This document shows positions 26,801 through 37,912 of a DNA stretch of 64,000 nt, piece after piece. The translations under genes and the position numbers were made by a program. Source of the stretch: Lethocerus indicus. Lineage: Eukaryota; Arthropoda; Insecta; Hemiptera; Belostomatidae. The stretch spans positions 3,100,001-3,164,000 of the forward strand of contig JACDQD010000004.1 in assembly GCA_019843655.1 (NCBI GenBank), in the 5' to 3' direction. Below the pieces are notes generated by a model that saw nothing but the letters and a program-made list of their open reading frames with translations, searched no databases and was not told the DNA's origin. Numbering within the stretch: the first letter of the stretch is position 1; every line of letters starts with the position of its first letter.

Positions 26801-27000
26801 TCAAATATAAGGATAACCTATTTTATTCAGAGTTATATTATTATATTTATTATATGATTTTTTAGAAATACAACTTTAAAATATCCGCTAGTCTTTTTTT
26901 TTAAATAATAATTGCAATTGAAGGAATTCGGGCTATAATCCTAATACAAATCTTGGAACGGCCATATAAAATGAGAGTAGCTTCGGGAATTTGTTCCCAA
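23842..27000 (+). other. Complexin intron, no exon found
   Basis: Non-coding. It includes a (CT)n run at 24590-24644, a GC-rich stretch at about 25540-25700, a C-rich stretch near 26100-26160, the 12-bp palindrome AACGGCGCCGTT (26465-26476), and a 14-bp unit repeated directly at 25317-25344 (GGAAATTTCTTCCA, then GGAAATTTGTTCCT). Confidence 0.5.
24590..24644 (+). repeat. Imperfect (CT)n microsatellite
   Basis: CT dinucleotides interrupted by CCCTCCCTCC. Direct reading of the sequence. Confidence 0.85.
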
Positions 27001-27015
27001 ATTCAGTGGAGATTA

Positions 27016-27090
27016 GGGTCCATAGCATAGTGGTTAAATGCGTCTGGATCCCAACCTGATGAATTTTAATAATAAATCGAATGTTACTTC
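27016..27090 (+). repeat. Degenerate tRNA-like sequence (SINE head or tRNA pseudogene)
   Basis: GTCCATAGCATAGTGGTTAA contains a good Pol III A box (TAGCATAGTGG). About 12 bp later, TCTGG-ATCCCAA-CCTGA folds as an anticodon arm with a 7-nt loop and one mismatch; the loop centre would read CCC, as in a glycine tRNA. The T arm is not preserved: only ATCGAATG near 27077 recalls a B box. A working tRNA gene is therefore unlikely, and a tRNA-derived retroposon head or a decayed tRNA gene fits better. Confidence 0.4.
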
Positions 27091-27821
27091 ATTCAGTACA
27101 GAAATTTTAAATTCCAAACCTGTATACAAAAATGATAAGTACAGTTTCTTTAGGACAAACGGACAGAAGAAACGAAACATTTCACCAGTCTCCCTGTAAT
27201 ATATTTGGGGAGATACAGAAATAGCCAGACCTAGGTCAGAATATCGAACAGATCAAATAGACAGGTGGGGCGGGAAGAGAACCGTCATGGAAGTTATATC
27301 AAGACCGGAGTTGAGAATCGTGTTCAGTGTCATCCAGTTTGACGGTTGCGATCTCCCGTTGCCACTCCCCCGGCAATATTTCACCCATAACCGAGCGCAA
27401 AATTGCGATATCCCCGATTTATAAACCAATTACAAGTTTACGCCTACGCCGTATGTTTCTTTCTGCGGATTTACGTTTGACAAATTCTTTCTTCCCGGGT
27501 TGGCCTTTGCTCGGAAATCAGCAAAAGTGTGTCGCGGCGAAAATTATTATTTCCTTTCACGAAAGGAATAAAAACGGCATTGTTCCCCCACTTAAAGAGT
27601 CTAAGCTCGATATTTATTTTTGTGTCTCCACTTCTGAATGAATTTGGCCGAATTGAATAGGCGGAAACAAATTTCATTCCGCCAAAACTGCGTTCGAATA
27701 TAAGCACGATATTCGGGCGTTGATTCGCCGGTATCTGAAGTTTCGTTGGGCGAGTTAGTTGAAGTTTCTTTGAAATTTGAGTTTTCCGCCGTTAACCGGG
27801 CCGCGGCACAACTTTCCCCAA

Positions 27822-27824
<3 letters not shown>

Positions 27825-27865
<41 letters not shown>
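27825..27865. repeat. (TA)n microsatellite, about 41 bp
   Basis: Uninterrupted TA dinucleotides, read directly from the sequence. Confidence 0.97.
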
Positions 27866-27868
<3 letters not shown>

Positions 27869-28505
27869 CTTCCTACTCATTCGACTCTACGTTTCCCCTA
27901 CGCTTTGATTTCTCAGACAGTTTATAATTGCATCCGAGAGTACAAAACTTGGAGCCTTCTCTCTGTCCGCCTTCAGGTCACAATTTGAAATAATCAGGGA
28001 TAGATCCAGTGGAAATCTACAAGTGGAAAATTTGATTACTGTGAAATGTTAGGACGCATCTTCTTCGAGTTCCCGTGTTGGCGTGACGGGCGAAATTCCT
28101 ACGGTATTTCTAAATCAATTTTCTCCGTTTTAACGGTGCAAAGTTTTCAGTTCGGGGAATAATTAATAGAGCCGGGACATTGATACAGTGTTGCGCTGTT
28201 CTCAGTTGACGGGAATTTTATTACCGCGTAGTAAAATTTGGAAATAATTAAAAGGTTCTCGCCCGCCTCCTAGACTTGAAATATTATAGGATCGGACTTA
28301 CCCAGCCAACGGCGATCATGCCGGAACAAATTTCATTCTCCGACGTACATATATTTATGTACAGGCCATTAGCGCTGCTTTACGCGTATCGAGAAGCAGT
28401 TCGTCGCATAAACTCGAAACTCCAATTAAGTAGACTTCAAAGGGTTTTATGGCAGTCCCTTAGTTCGTTCACTTATCTGGTGAAAGTTTTGCTTGGAGGC
28501 CGGTC

Positions 28506-28551
28506 GGCTGAAATAAGTTATTTCCTCGTCGTGGGTGGGCTTATTTCAGCC
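28506..28551. repeat. Perfect 12-bp hairpin stem
   Basis: GGCTGAAATAAG (28506-28517) pairs exactly with CTTATTTCAGCC (28540-28551) across a 22-nt loop. This is the longest uninterrupted short-loop stem I found. Confidence 0.85.
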
Positions 28552-29686
28552 CGCGAATATTCGGTGCCGTTCACTGCTGGCGGCGATAGAAACCCGAAGT
28601 TCTGTGGAATCATAAGAAAATATAATCACGTGTAACGGCTCGTGTTTTCGGTCCATTGGTAGACCGGTTTTGGCATAGCTCCATCAGTGCCTAAGTAAAG
28701 TGATTAGCTAGAAAAAAAATTAAAATATAGAGTCCGAAAGAACACAAATTCTGTCCAGGGAAAATAACTACTATAACAGAATTATTATGGAGGCAATAGC
28801 AATAAATGAATTACTTTAACAGAGTCATATGGTACAATATCATCAGAGGTTGGCTCCAGTTTGATCCCAAGAGGATTATCGATAACGAAAGCCATCAGTG
28901 ATAAAAAAATAAAAGGTTATGCTTACCTAGAGCATTACAGGTCGTTTTTATTCACAAAAAAAATAACGTACACTATACAAAACACTATATTCTATCTTTA
29001 TGGAACTTCAATATTTGTATCTGAAAAAGTAAACAAGAATGAAAATCTCGGCCCGGATCTATAAAGAGATGGTGTATAAATAATTTTGAAATTAGCTTTT
29101 CCGTTAACCGACGGGAAAGAGGCGGCATCGAACCGTCCTGCGGGTTGGGTCGAGGTGAAACCTTTCGTCAAGATTGAGCCGTCAATATTTAATTCGTTCC
29201 GACCGGGAAATAGCTACTAGTAGTTTCATGAGAAGATCACGAGGCCGGGGCGGTGACTGCGGATAGTTTACGGCCCTGTACACTGTACAAACAGGAAGAA
29301 TACGATGCCTCCAATTAATATTCCTCATTTCCATGACATTTTCTTAAACGTTAAAAAAGCATTTCGCCTCGGATAGTCGCATTTTAGCTTTTTCCGTCCC
29401 GTTAGCTATTTTATGTGGTCCGACTTGTTCCCTTGTAGTAGATTAAAGGGGGTTTTTCTGTTGTTTTTTTTTTTTAGTTTTACATGTTCTACTCCTGTGG
29501 CATTCCCAGCTGTGTGCTCGAGTTATTCTGTGAATAAAGCGGAGGAATAAGTATGAGAGCGGAAATTCCGACCCCTTTTGAAACCGGACTCCACCCGACG
29601 TTTTTGAACGTGTTCTCGTTCCTTCGGATCTATGAGCTTGGAGGAGGCGGTTGGTGTAGGACGATTGGGGACAAAGCCAGAAGTCG

Positions 29687-29734
29687 GATATTATTTCTAA
29701 TATCGGTCGCGTCTAAGTCTTAACGCCTTAGACG
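29687..29734. repeat. Two back-to-back hairpins
   Basis: GATATTA-TTTC-TAATATC (29687-29704) is followed five bases later by CGTCTAAG/CTTAGACG (29710-29717 with 29727-29734, loop 9). All stems are perfect. Confidence 0.75.
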
Positions 29735-32694
29735 TTTATTCGAGCCTTTACATATTATCGGGTCAACCACCGCGTTTTTTCATCCTTGCGACTTTTACTT
29801 TATTAACGTATTGTTGAATTACGTTTATCGCGCGTATTTTATACATTGTACATTTCTCCACGTCGAATATGTGATATTATAGTCTTGATATTCTGAACAT
29901 CCACCGTTGCACTCCACCGTTTACGCTGAGGGGATAATGCTGATGAGTAGTTGGGAGGGAAGATCGGTAGGATTATGCGGAGGGATGTGCCGCTAAGGGG
30001 ATGATTTCCAGCTGTATTAGTCCCCATAAATTAGCAACGATACAAGGCCAATCCGGCGGTAGCCCGCATCTAAGCCCACTGTTAATTTTGATTCAATAAC
30101 CAATCTTGGCTCCCACGCTGAGCGCAGATTCCCGCCTCGGTAGGTTTGATAGACTACTAAACCCAAAAGTATTCACACGAACATTGTTGAGATCATTATG
30201 GTGCTTCTCATATCGGGAACGTCGGATTGTTTGGATATCCAAGAAAACATTTCGACATTTCGTTATGGATTACGAATGGATTTGAAGCAATTCCGCCATT
30301 ATTGTTGCACGGTTGATCGGCCCTTAAAGGTTGAATTCTCCCTCGGATTACGCAAGGTCTCAGAGCTTAGAACAACAAATTACGGCAATAAAAATCTCTT
30401 TTGTTCCGTTGAAAATGTTCAAGACGTGGCCTCTGAGCCCGAAACAAAAGCCCGAATTTGGCGGATTTCTCGACTTTCTTCTTTAACACCGCTGTTGTGT
30501 TCTCTGTTCTCGAGGCCTTTACTCCTCTTTCTACCAATTAGCGAAGTTGGGACTTATTTAATTGCATTCAAACTTTATGAAAATGATTGCAGTTTCCGCA
30601 GGTGCTTTCCTAGTTTAAACTTTCGCCCATTATAGTCCTTACACTATAAAAGTTAGCAATGAATTTATCGATGCGGCCAATAATTTGTTTTACAACGTAA
30701 ATACTCTGCTCTCAAAGAATAAAGTACAAGTCGTCGTAATTTGAGTACGGCGCTCGTGATGTTGACCCGCAGCGCACACGAGTCGGGCGGTTTAGTATCA
30801 ACACGCCCTTTTCATCTGTTGATATTTATTATATACCGGGAATGTTTTAACAAAAAATGCTGTTATTACCAGTTTAGAAGTATAATTAAAAAATACATTG
30901 AAAAACTATGGATGTTCTATCTTCAATTTTTATATCAGACGTAAAATAATGTTGCGATTGCCGCGTCTAATGCGTCTTTTTCCTTTAATTCTAATTTAAG
31001 ACGCGTAAGACCCATTGTGAGTGGATACAGACAAGAGCAACTATCACGCGGATCATCGAACAAATATGTTGAATTAATTTCTGCCGGATTGTGATAGGGG
31101 GCGGCCTGTGCATACGGCCCGGCTATCGAATTACCGGCATACTCCTCGGGAACCGACCGGACAGGTTATTGAATCTCGATGCCCGGGGATAGGAATCCTA
31201 TCCGGTGGTATGTACTCTGATCCTGTAATTGGGTTATGTTTGCCCTTAGTGAAAGGGACGGTGAGAGGCATCCCGACCGGCCGTCTATTGATGGAGTCCT
31301 GGAGGATACGCGCCCCGCCGATGTCCCTTCTGTCCTCCGCGTTATCCCGCTTTTGTCATACTCTATTCCCTGTCGGATGGCACGTCGGTTCCATCCATAT
31401 AGATATTTCCTCAGGGCTTACTTAGTGGGCAGGGGTTGGGTTTACTCGCGGATTTAGGTTTGCTCAGCTTCCCGCGACCTTATTCCGAACATTAGATTCT
31501 GACACTCTGTGATTTCGAACGTTGAGCTCCATTTTTGTCAAAGACGTATGGAATAATTCCTAAATATAAAAGTTATAATTCTGATTAGCGTAATGACAGA
31601 TTACCCTTTAATTAGTGACAGATTCTAACTGAAGGACAATTTATTTTTCTTTAAATACATTTACATACATGAATATTTGAACATATACTTTTTCTCTGCA
31701 CAATGATGTTAGAGTAATATGTGAAGTTTCAATAATAGAAACCAGAGAGCGCCGGGCTTTCTTGGACTCCTCCCCCTGAATAATTTCTTTTGCCGCAACA
31801 TATTCTCATCATATGTTGGCATTTCCTCGCCACTTCTATCCGGCCCTGTTACTCCACTTTCTTGATGGGAAAACAGTCGTTCCAGAACAACCTGCAGAAT
31901 TGAATTTCACCGCGGTATAACAAGAGTAGTTTCTCGGGAAAGTAATAATTGCGCTAAACCTAATAATACCGCCAGTGGCGGACCGAATTTCCTTTAATTA
32001 GAATTTATAACTGATACCGGATTTAATTGAGGTATATACTTACGACAACTAGCTAAACTATTATATGAAGATAATATTGCACATAATGGAGCACTTTTGT
32101 TATCTGATGTGACGTTCAGAATAGACCTGTTGTGGTCAATAACATTGAAATTATAATCTTGAGGCGAATCTCGGAAGAAACCAGGACTATTCCGTTCGCA
32201 ATAGAATTCACGACGTCCGTCATGATCTTCAATTCGGCAAAAAAGAGGTAACTAGAAGGGCGGCCATGTCGTATTGCAATAGTAAGGGTTGGTATGGGTG
32301 ACGTGGCTGGGGGAGGGGGGCTACTCCACTTTGATAATGGATGGCGCTATTGTCCAACGCCCCCTTTTGAATTGAAGAAGGCGGGAATTGGCCTTTTCCC
32401 TTCCGTCGTCTCCGGGGTGTGGAAGGGGTCATTTAAGGAATGGGGGATGGGTCCTAATTTAGGCTCAAAAGCGTTGACGGTCGGTAGGGTGGGTGGGTGA
32501 GTTGGGGGGTACCGAAAGGCTAGATGTTCTTTGTTCAATTCTCCAACCCCTTTCCCTCGGTCCCGGGCGGATACTACCGGGCCTAGTCACTCTAACATCA
32601 ACCAATAAGTGGGGGTGGCATGATGGCGGGGTGGGGCAGACGTACCCCCGAGTCCTTTGTTTGGCGAAAGAGGGGGACACCCGTTCCCATTGGC

Positions 32695-32765
32695 TGTGGA
32701 ACATTCAAATTAGATTGGTGGGAGGGGGGCTGGCTTTATATTATCTCTCGCTTTTAATTGGACGT
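32695..32765 (+). repeat. Promoter-like block, copy 1
   Basis: The block TGTGGAACATTCAAAT, a GGCTGGCTTTATATTATCTC stretch and TTGGACGTC is repeated, diverged, at 33366-33430. It sits among ATTGG/CCAAT words (CCCATTGGC just upstream, AGCCAATTAT just downstream) and holds a TATA-like TTATATTA. The preserved sub-blocks suggest a duplicated regulatory element or the ends of a small repeat. No transcript can be assigned. Confidence 0.55.
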
Positions 32766-33365
32766 CCTTCTCACCTCCACCCCCGCGCTACGGCCGAGAC
32801 AATAAGCCAATTATATTGTTTAGTTTTTTATTAATTGCCCTCGAAATTCAACGGAAAGCCAAAGATCTATTGTCGTTTCGTTATAATTTATCGGAGATCG
32901 TAAGCTGAATGATGATGATTTTCTTCACAATCGCTTCAATAGAAATCTAGCGCAGAGTATTAATGAGGTTGAATAATCATCGGGACGATTCAAACTGCTT
33001 ATTAATTCATCGAAGTGGATGATGAACGTTTGTGTTGTTGTGTATTGATCCCTTTGTGTGTTTGCTTCGTAACTCTTATATGTCTGCAGGCTAGATCTTA
33101 CCAAATTGGTATTGACGCATACATTTTAGATATGGGAAAACAAAGTTCCCAGTTTTATACGTTGAGAATACTTTAGAATTCTCAGTGATAATTTTCTCTA
33201 AGTCTTCTCTAACAATATTCCGTAATCACCGATCATTGAAATTTAATATTCTTAGAACAAAGACCAACCGATGGTATGCATGTACGTTCAGCCCAGTTTC
33301 GAAACCTAATATGTAAGCGGGCGGCCGTAATGGCGATCGAGATATATACCCAATCCCCTATTTGA

Positions 33366-33430
33366 TGTGGAATATTCAAATGGGGAATCGAGTGGCCTTT
33401 GTATTATCTCCCCTTTGTTCGTTGGACGTC
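33366..33430 (+). repeat. Promoter-like block, copy 2
   Basis: Order and spacing match copy 1: TGTGGAATATTCAAAT, then GTGGCCTTTGTATTATCTCC, then GTTGGACGTC, with a gap of about 7 bp in the middle. Downstream are CCTATTGGCC and AACCAATCAGCG, so both copies are flanked by CCAAT-type words. The copies start 671 bp apart. Confidence 0.55.
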
Positions 33431-34956
33431 GTGTAGTAGTCGGACGGGCTTCCTATTGGCCGACCTTTCTGGGCTAAATTAACCAATCAGCGCTCCAACG
33501 TCCGGCGGCAAAATATTCCGCTAAATCATTTGGGACCTATTATATAGTCTCTTATGGTTCGGAGTCGGGGTCATTCCCACTAAATGGGGGCATTAATTCC
33601 CCAGCGGCGCTCTTAGCTGGGCTGTGCCGGCCAACCGAAAAAACGGAAATGATATTGAAAAAAAAAATTGTGGGGGGGAAAAATGAACAACCCCTTAAAG
33701 TGGAATGGAGTTCTTTGTTTCGCCGCGCATGAAATATACCGGCAATTTAATACCAGTTGTGCGCCCCGTCCCAGTTTCTTTTCCTCCCGGGTCGTACCGC
33801 CTAGCAATTCGTCAACTCCCTTTATAAAATATACCTCCCCTACACGCCTAGACTCGACAATACTTTGTTTGACCGAGAAGTTAATTTGCCCGCAGTTATT
33901 TCAGTTGGCCGGCCCCCAGTTCAGTTTGCATTGGCCAGTTCGCACTAGGCCGATACTTCGTTAGTCGTCAAGAGGGCTCATTAATAAAATATTCGTACAT
34001 TTTAAGTTTGAAAGGCTGATTTCGGCTGATCGAAAGTGGCTGATTTCGGAAAACATGCAAATTATATATCAATTATATGATTACTTCAAAATTCGCGAGG
34101 ATTAGTGAACTTATAACATGGTCTAATTAGGATCCTCATTAATTATTTGAACGTGTGCTTATGTGAAAATATAATATATACCCTCAACGAATAAATCTTC
34201 GAAAAAGAAAATAATTAAATAATCGCATGTTTTCCGTACTATTTACCTATTTCACTCTCAGTTTGACACAGTATGAATTGTACTGTTGATTGCATTACGG
34301 CACACTAACTACAAATGGTAAATAACTACAAAAAGGGAAAGTAATATTTAAAAAAATCGTCCTAACATTTTTACAGGCCCAATTTCTGAAAAGTGTTAGC
34401 CTTTAGGACCGGCTGTTGGCCCAACATTGCGCGCCTGAGGCAAACACGACGTGTCCAGAATTGAACGAGGGGGTTTAAAGCTATATTTAAAATTCGAAAT
34501 GACACGCCGTCGGGACGAATCATTCGAAACCTTCCGCGGCCCCACCCCCAGTCTATATTTTCCGGCGTTATTTGAACGAATCCCGTATCGGTCCCGTTCA
34601 TGACTCCTATTCTGGACTTGACTCGGTCTAAGTCGTGGCCATCGGGGGGCTTACGGGCTCGCGAGCGAACGATGCGTCGCGAACTGTCCGGTCCCGAATC
34701 GATATTCGGGCCCCCTCTCAATTATTTATCTACGAGGGCCGGTGTCGTGCGTCATCATCCCCCGGCGAATGCACTCGCCACACACACTATCGAGCAGCCC
34801 AATTAAATTTCGATCGATGCCACCACCCGCATCGCTGGGAATAAAGGACAAACTGGAATCTGATAAATCGGAGAAATATTAATGTATAATGTATCCGCGA
34901 TATAACCATTTATTTCTGTACCATTTATTCCTATTGAGATAACAACAAATTTATTG
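33431..34956 (+). other. Complexin intron, no exon found
   Basis: Non-coding. GGCTGATTTCGG occurs twice 24 bp apart (34014-34025 and 34038-34049). A CpG-rich patch spans about 34530-34800, with many TCG/CGA words. An acceptor-like TTTTTACAG (about 34369-34377) is not followed by a frame I recognise. Confidence 0.45.
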
Positions 34957-35450
34957 TATAGACTAATACCGTATATTTGGTGTGTTTTTGTCTCCTCTCG
35001 CCCGTTTGATCTGCTGGTGTCGGCTGCTCGCCATCTTCAGTAGCGATGTTAGTCACTTTTGGCACTTTGGATGTTTTTTGGGTATCCTCACACACTGTCA
35101 CTGTCACATGTAGTGTGGTGGTTGTTTCTCGTGTTTTGTTATTCGTGTGTATATATACGTGTCTTGTTATTGTTTTTTTGGGGGATGTTGTTTGAGTTGT
35201 GTTGAGGGGGGTGGGATTTTGTTAATCGCCTTAAGTCTAGTAGAAGTGACAGTGACAGTGCAGTAAGGATGCCCAAAAAACATCTAAAGTGCGAAAAGTG
35301 ACTAACACCGCTACTGAAGATGGAGAGCAGCCGAAACCGGTCTAGCAAAAGACCAAACCAAGGAGAAGAGACAGAAACACACGAAATCTACGGTATTCCT
35401 ACCCCTCGCAGACCACAAAACGGGTATTCCAAAACTAATATAGACTAATA
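34957..35450. mobile_element. Foldback (long inverted-repeat) element, about 470-490 bp
   Basis: The left arm 35021-35107 (87 bp) and right arm 35246-35333 (88 bp) are inverted copies differing at about 8 positions, around a 138-nt centre. Weaker inverted similarity continues outward (AATACCGTATATTT and GTGTGTTTTTGTCTC on the left against their complements at about 35366-35399 on the right). The 12-bp word TATAGACTAATA occurs in direct orientation at 34957-34968 and 35439-35450, just outside the arms, and is a plausible target-site duplication. The centre has no coding potential. Foldback/MITE elements have this design. The class is uncertain; a 12-bp duplication is longer than the 2-10 bp of most DNA transposon superfamilies. 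Confidence 0.8.
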
Positions 35451-35489
35451 TTAAAAAAGGATTAATGAAAACATTTTGATAGATCTATT

Positions 35490-35531
35490 CTTCTAATCTA
35501 ATTTTCACTTTTCTTTTTGTTTCAGGTGAGC
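35490..35531 (+). promoter_or_regulatory. Candidate recursive splice site (zero-length exon) 1
   Basis: The tract TTTTCACTTTTCTTTTTG leads to TTTCAG (AG 35524-35525), and GTGAGC (35526-35531) begins at the very next base. CTAAT at 35493-35497 is a good branch-point word about 30 nt upstream. An acceptor fused to a donor is the signature of a ratchet point, where a long intron is removed in steps and the site regenerates a donor. It lies 32.2 kb into the complexin intron, on the same strand. Confidence 0.6.
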
Positions 35532-37128
35532 ACAAAATTTCGATTGAATATCTTTATAACTGCGCTAATTAAGGTAATCAGTTTATTTACTTATAAATTT
35601 ATCTTATCACCTGAGCGTGTTCACGGATTCTTCGGTCTCAATATTGTAGTACAAAGCCCTTTCTCTGAACGGATTTACATATAAACGTATATAAGTGTAG
35701 TCATGCGGGCGGGGAAGGGAGATTTTTAGTCGTTGGAGGATTTATATTGTCGCTTGCGAGGTGTGAGAGGCGGCAGGCTGGCAAACAAGTTTTGCGGTAG
35801 TTGGTCCCGCGTTGGCGGAAAAGCTAATAGGTTCGAAACTCCCCCTCCGACCCCTCCAACCCGCCGGCATATTGTTCTGTTCTCTGCCCCCGGTTGAAGT
35901 TCCCCGGCCGACACAATGGCCGTGTTCCTTCGGGCATACGTCCCCTCTGCCGAGCGTTCACCAAGTACCCCGACCCCAACCATTCCGCAACCCCCGCCGG
36001 CCGCCCAATTGTAATTTCTCACGTTTACCGCTTCCACTTAACGCCGGGGAGATTCAAACTTTTAAAGTTCTCGTTGGACAATGCGACTAGGGAGTGGTGT
36101 CGCCGGCCGCGCTACGCCCATTACCTTGCAGACTTTCGCCACTTTCTCGTTTCCCATCCCGCCAATTATACATGTAATAGTCGCGGATTTAAATTAATGT
36201 AATTATTTAAAATTATTCTGTTCAAACGTTATGAGCCTTAGATGGACATACCATATCTATGGCCGTATGTTTAGGAACTAACTTATTGCAAAACTAGCCA
36301 TTAAAAATATTTCACCGATAGAAAGAGGAAACCAGCACTTTTTAATAATTTTAACAGTATATCCAGGATTGTTTTTCCTTGTCATTTATACCTCGATTAA
36401 TGGATGTATTTTTTATTCTTTCGCATCGTATTTCATATCAATATGTTACAATATCATTTTTCATTAATTAAAAAAAGTTCTTATTTATTCGGCGTCCATA
36501 ATTTAATTAAAACCGCCCGACAGACTGTCATAATATCCGCCAGTCTGGCTGTCAATACGTAACGATGTCGGTACATTTTTCTAAAAATATTATAACGAAT
36601 GAAACAAATATATATTAATATTATACATGCGTCGAAATTTACTTTTTGGTTTGATCGTTCTCCCGGTTTAGACTCTAGTGCCCGACCGTTCCAATTTGCA
36701 TTATCCCGCCGTAAAGCCTGTTGTCGTCAATAAGCCAGACAAAGTTCCATTACGGGAACGCACAAACGACAGAAACGGAGAGGGGAAAAATAAGAAGAAT
36801 GTGAAAACAAGTCGAGAGCAGCGTGGAAAGAGAGATAAGGAGATGGGAAATATAAGGATGGGCGGAGCACGATATAAACATGCCATTAAAGCGTACCGCC
36901 GCGGGAATTGGTGGAGGCAATAACATGTGACGCACCCTTCCCGCCCCCCACCCTACCCCGTCAATAACCGGGCTCATATTATGTCTCGGATGCTCCCTTA
37001 AACGTAACTTAAAACAGTCCTTCTCCATATAATTTAGCCCGTCTTTATAGGGCCGCTCGAAGCTCGTTTGGAAACATCTCGGCTCCTAAAATCTCTTGTT
37101 CACTCGATCGAAATGGACGCTGAAGCAG
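35532..37128 (+). other. Complexin intron, no exon found
   Basis: Non-coding. A CpG-rich patch lies at about 35800-36130. CAGACTG/CAGTCTG near 36520-36550 forms a 7-bp hairpin inside a GACAG/CTGTC pair. A purine-rich stretch near 36760-36850 encodes a lysine/arginine-rich frame but does not resemble the complexin central helix. Confidence 0.45.
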
Positions 37129-37369
37129 TTTAGGTCCTCGAGAAAAAGATACAGTGTATCTAATTTTAGATACCTAAGGTTGTCATTGTAGACCGGTTTC
37201 GTCTACAACCGGTTGCAGCCGGAGCAACTATTGTTGCTCTCAAGACTGCCTGGCTGATTCATTAACCTTTTAGTTTTAATTCTGAACTGTGATAACAGTC
37301 ATAGCACAATGAGCTTTCTGATAGGTGTAACGTCGTCTGCAACCTACCAGACTTTACATTTTAGCTCAT
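37129..37369. repeat. Dense hairpin array with a fragment of the dispersed repeat
   Basis: Consecutive perfect stems: AGATAC/GTATCT (37147-37161) overlapping GTATCTAA/TTAGATAC (37156-37173), so only one can form; TTGTAGAC/GTCTACAA (37186-37208); CAACCGGTTG (37206-37215); GAGCAAC/GTTGCTC (37222-37239); ACTGT/ACAGT (37286-37299); and ATGAGCT/AGCTCAT (37309-37369) enclosing CTGATAGGT/ACCTACCAG with one mismatch. From about 37235 the sequence GCTCTCAAGACTGCCTGGC, then TTAACCTT and AATTCTGAACT, matches the dispersed repeat at 54475-54520. The array may therefore be part of a repeat family that forms structured RNA. Confidence 0.75.
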
Positions 37370-37895
37370 AGTATAAGGGTGATAGTTCCGTGTATTTCAT
37401 TTTCTAAACTATTAATAAAAATCACAGCAGAATTTTCCGCCGATTATTACGTACACAGCAGTATTTTGTTTACCATGTATATAATCGACCGAACAGATTA
37501 AATATCCATATAAAGTAGTCAATATAAGGATATGACTTAGTATTAAAAGATTACTCCGTGTGCACACAACATCCAGTTCAATATTTTCATCCTTCCATAT
37601 AATCCGCCTACGTGTCTCCCTCTCACACTTTAACAGTATACGGGCCGGATCAAATTCTCTTTTCGCCCGTAACGCGGCGAAGTTTTATAATTCCATTCGT
37701 GGCTCGAACAATAGCCCGATTGGGGCGGAAAACGTGGCTATTGGATGCTGACACGCACACGCACACGGACAAATAGGGGCGGGGGGATACTAATTGCCGG
37801 GCGGTTTTGTGTATGTGGACCTGGCTTGTTGTTGAACGTCCCCGCCCCTCAACACTGATAGGGTTGAATTTAATTGGCCTATTACTCTTTCCGGT

Positions 37896-37912
37896 GAGAG
37901 AGAGAGAGAGAG
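37896..37912. repeat. (GA)n microsatellite
   Basis: A short uninterrupted GA run, read directly. Confidence 0.9.

Larger units (their letters stand above)
27866..32694 (+). other. Complexin intron, no exon found
   Basis: Non-coding. The stop-free frames near 28276-28635 and 30198-30635 are within what chance allows and match no family I know. It contains hairpins at 28506-28551 and 29687-29734, a GGATAGG-AAT-CCTATCC hairpin near 31190, TAGACCGGTTTTGG at about 28662 (a word shared with the foldback family), and a CpG-rich stretch at 31100-31440. Confidence 0.5.

Noticed and set aside
28276..28635. 119-codon frame, plus strand
   Set aside because: Begins with TTG, no known family, and contains the 12-bp hairpin at 28506; no evidence of coding selection.
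30198..30635. 145-codon frame, plus strand
   Set aside because: No recognisable motif, no splice sites of quality at its ends, mixed composition; treated as chance.
31970..31990. CAGTGGCGGACC, resembling a hAT transposon end
   Set aside because: No inverted partner or 8-bp duplication nearby; it is part of a small local CCGCC/GGCGG hairpin.
36678..36923. Lysine/arginine-rich frame considered as the complexin central-helix exon
   Set aside because: Lacks the conserved complexin helix pattern and has no good acceptor or donor.
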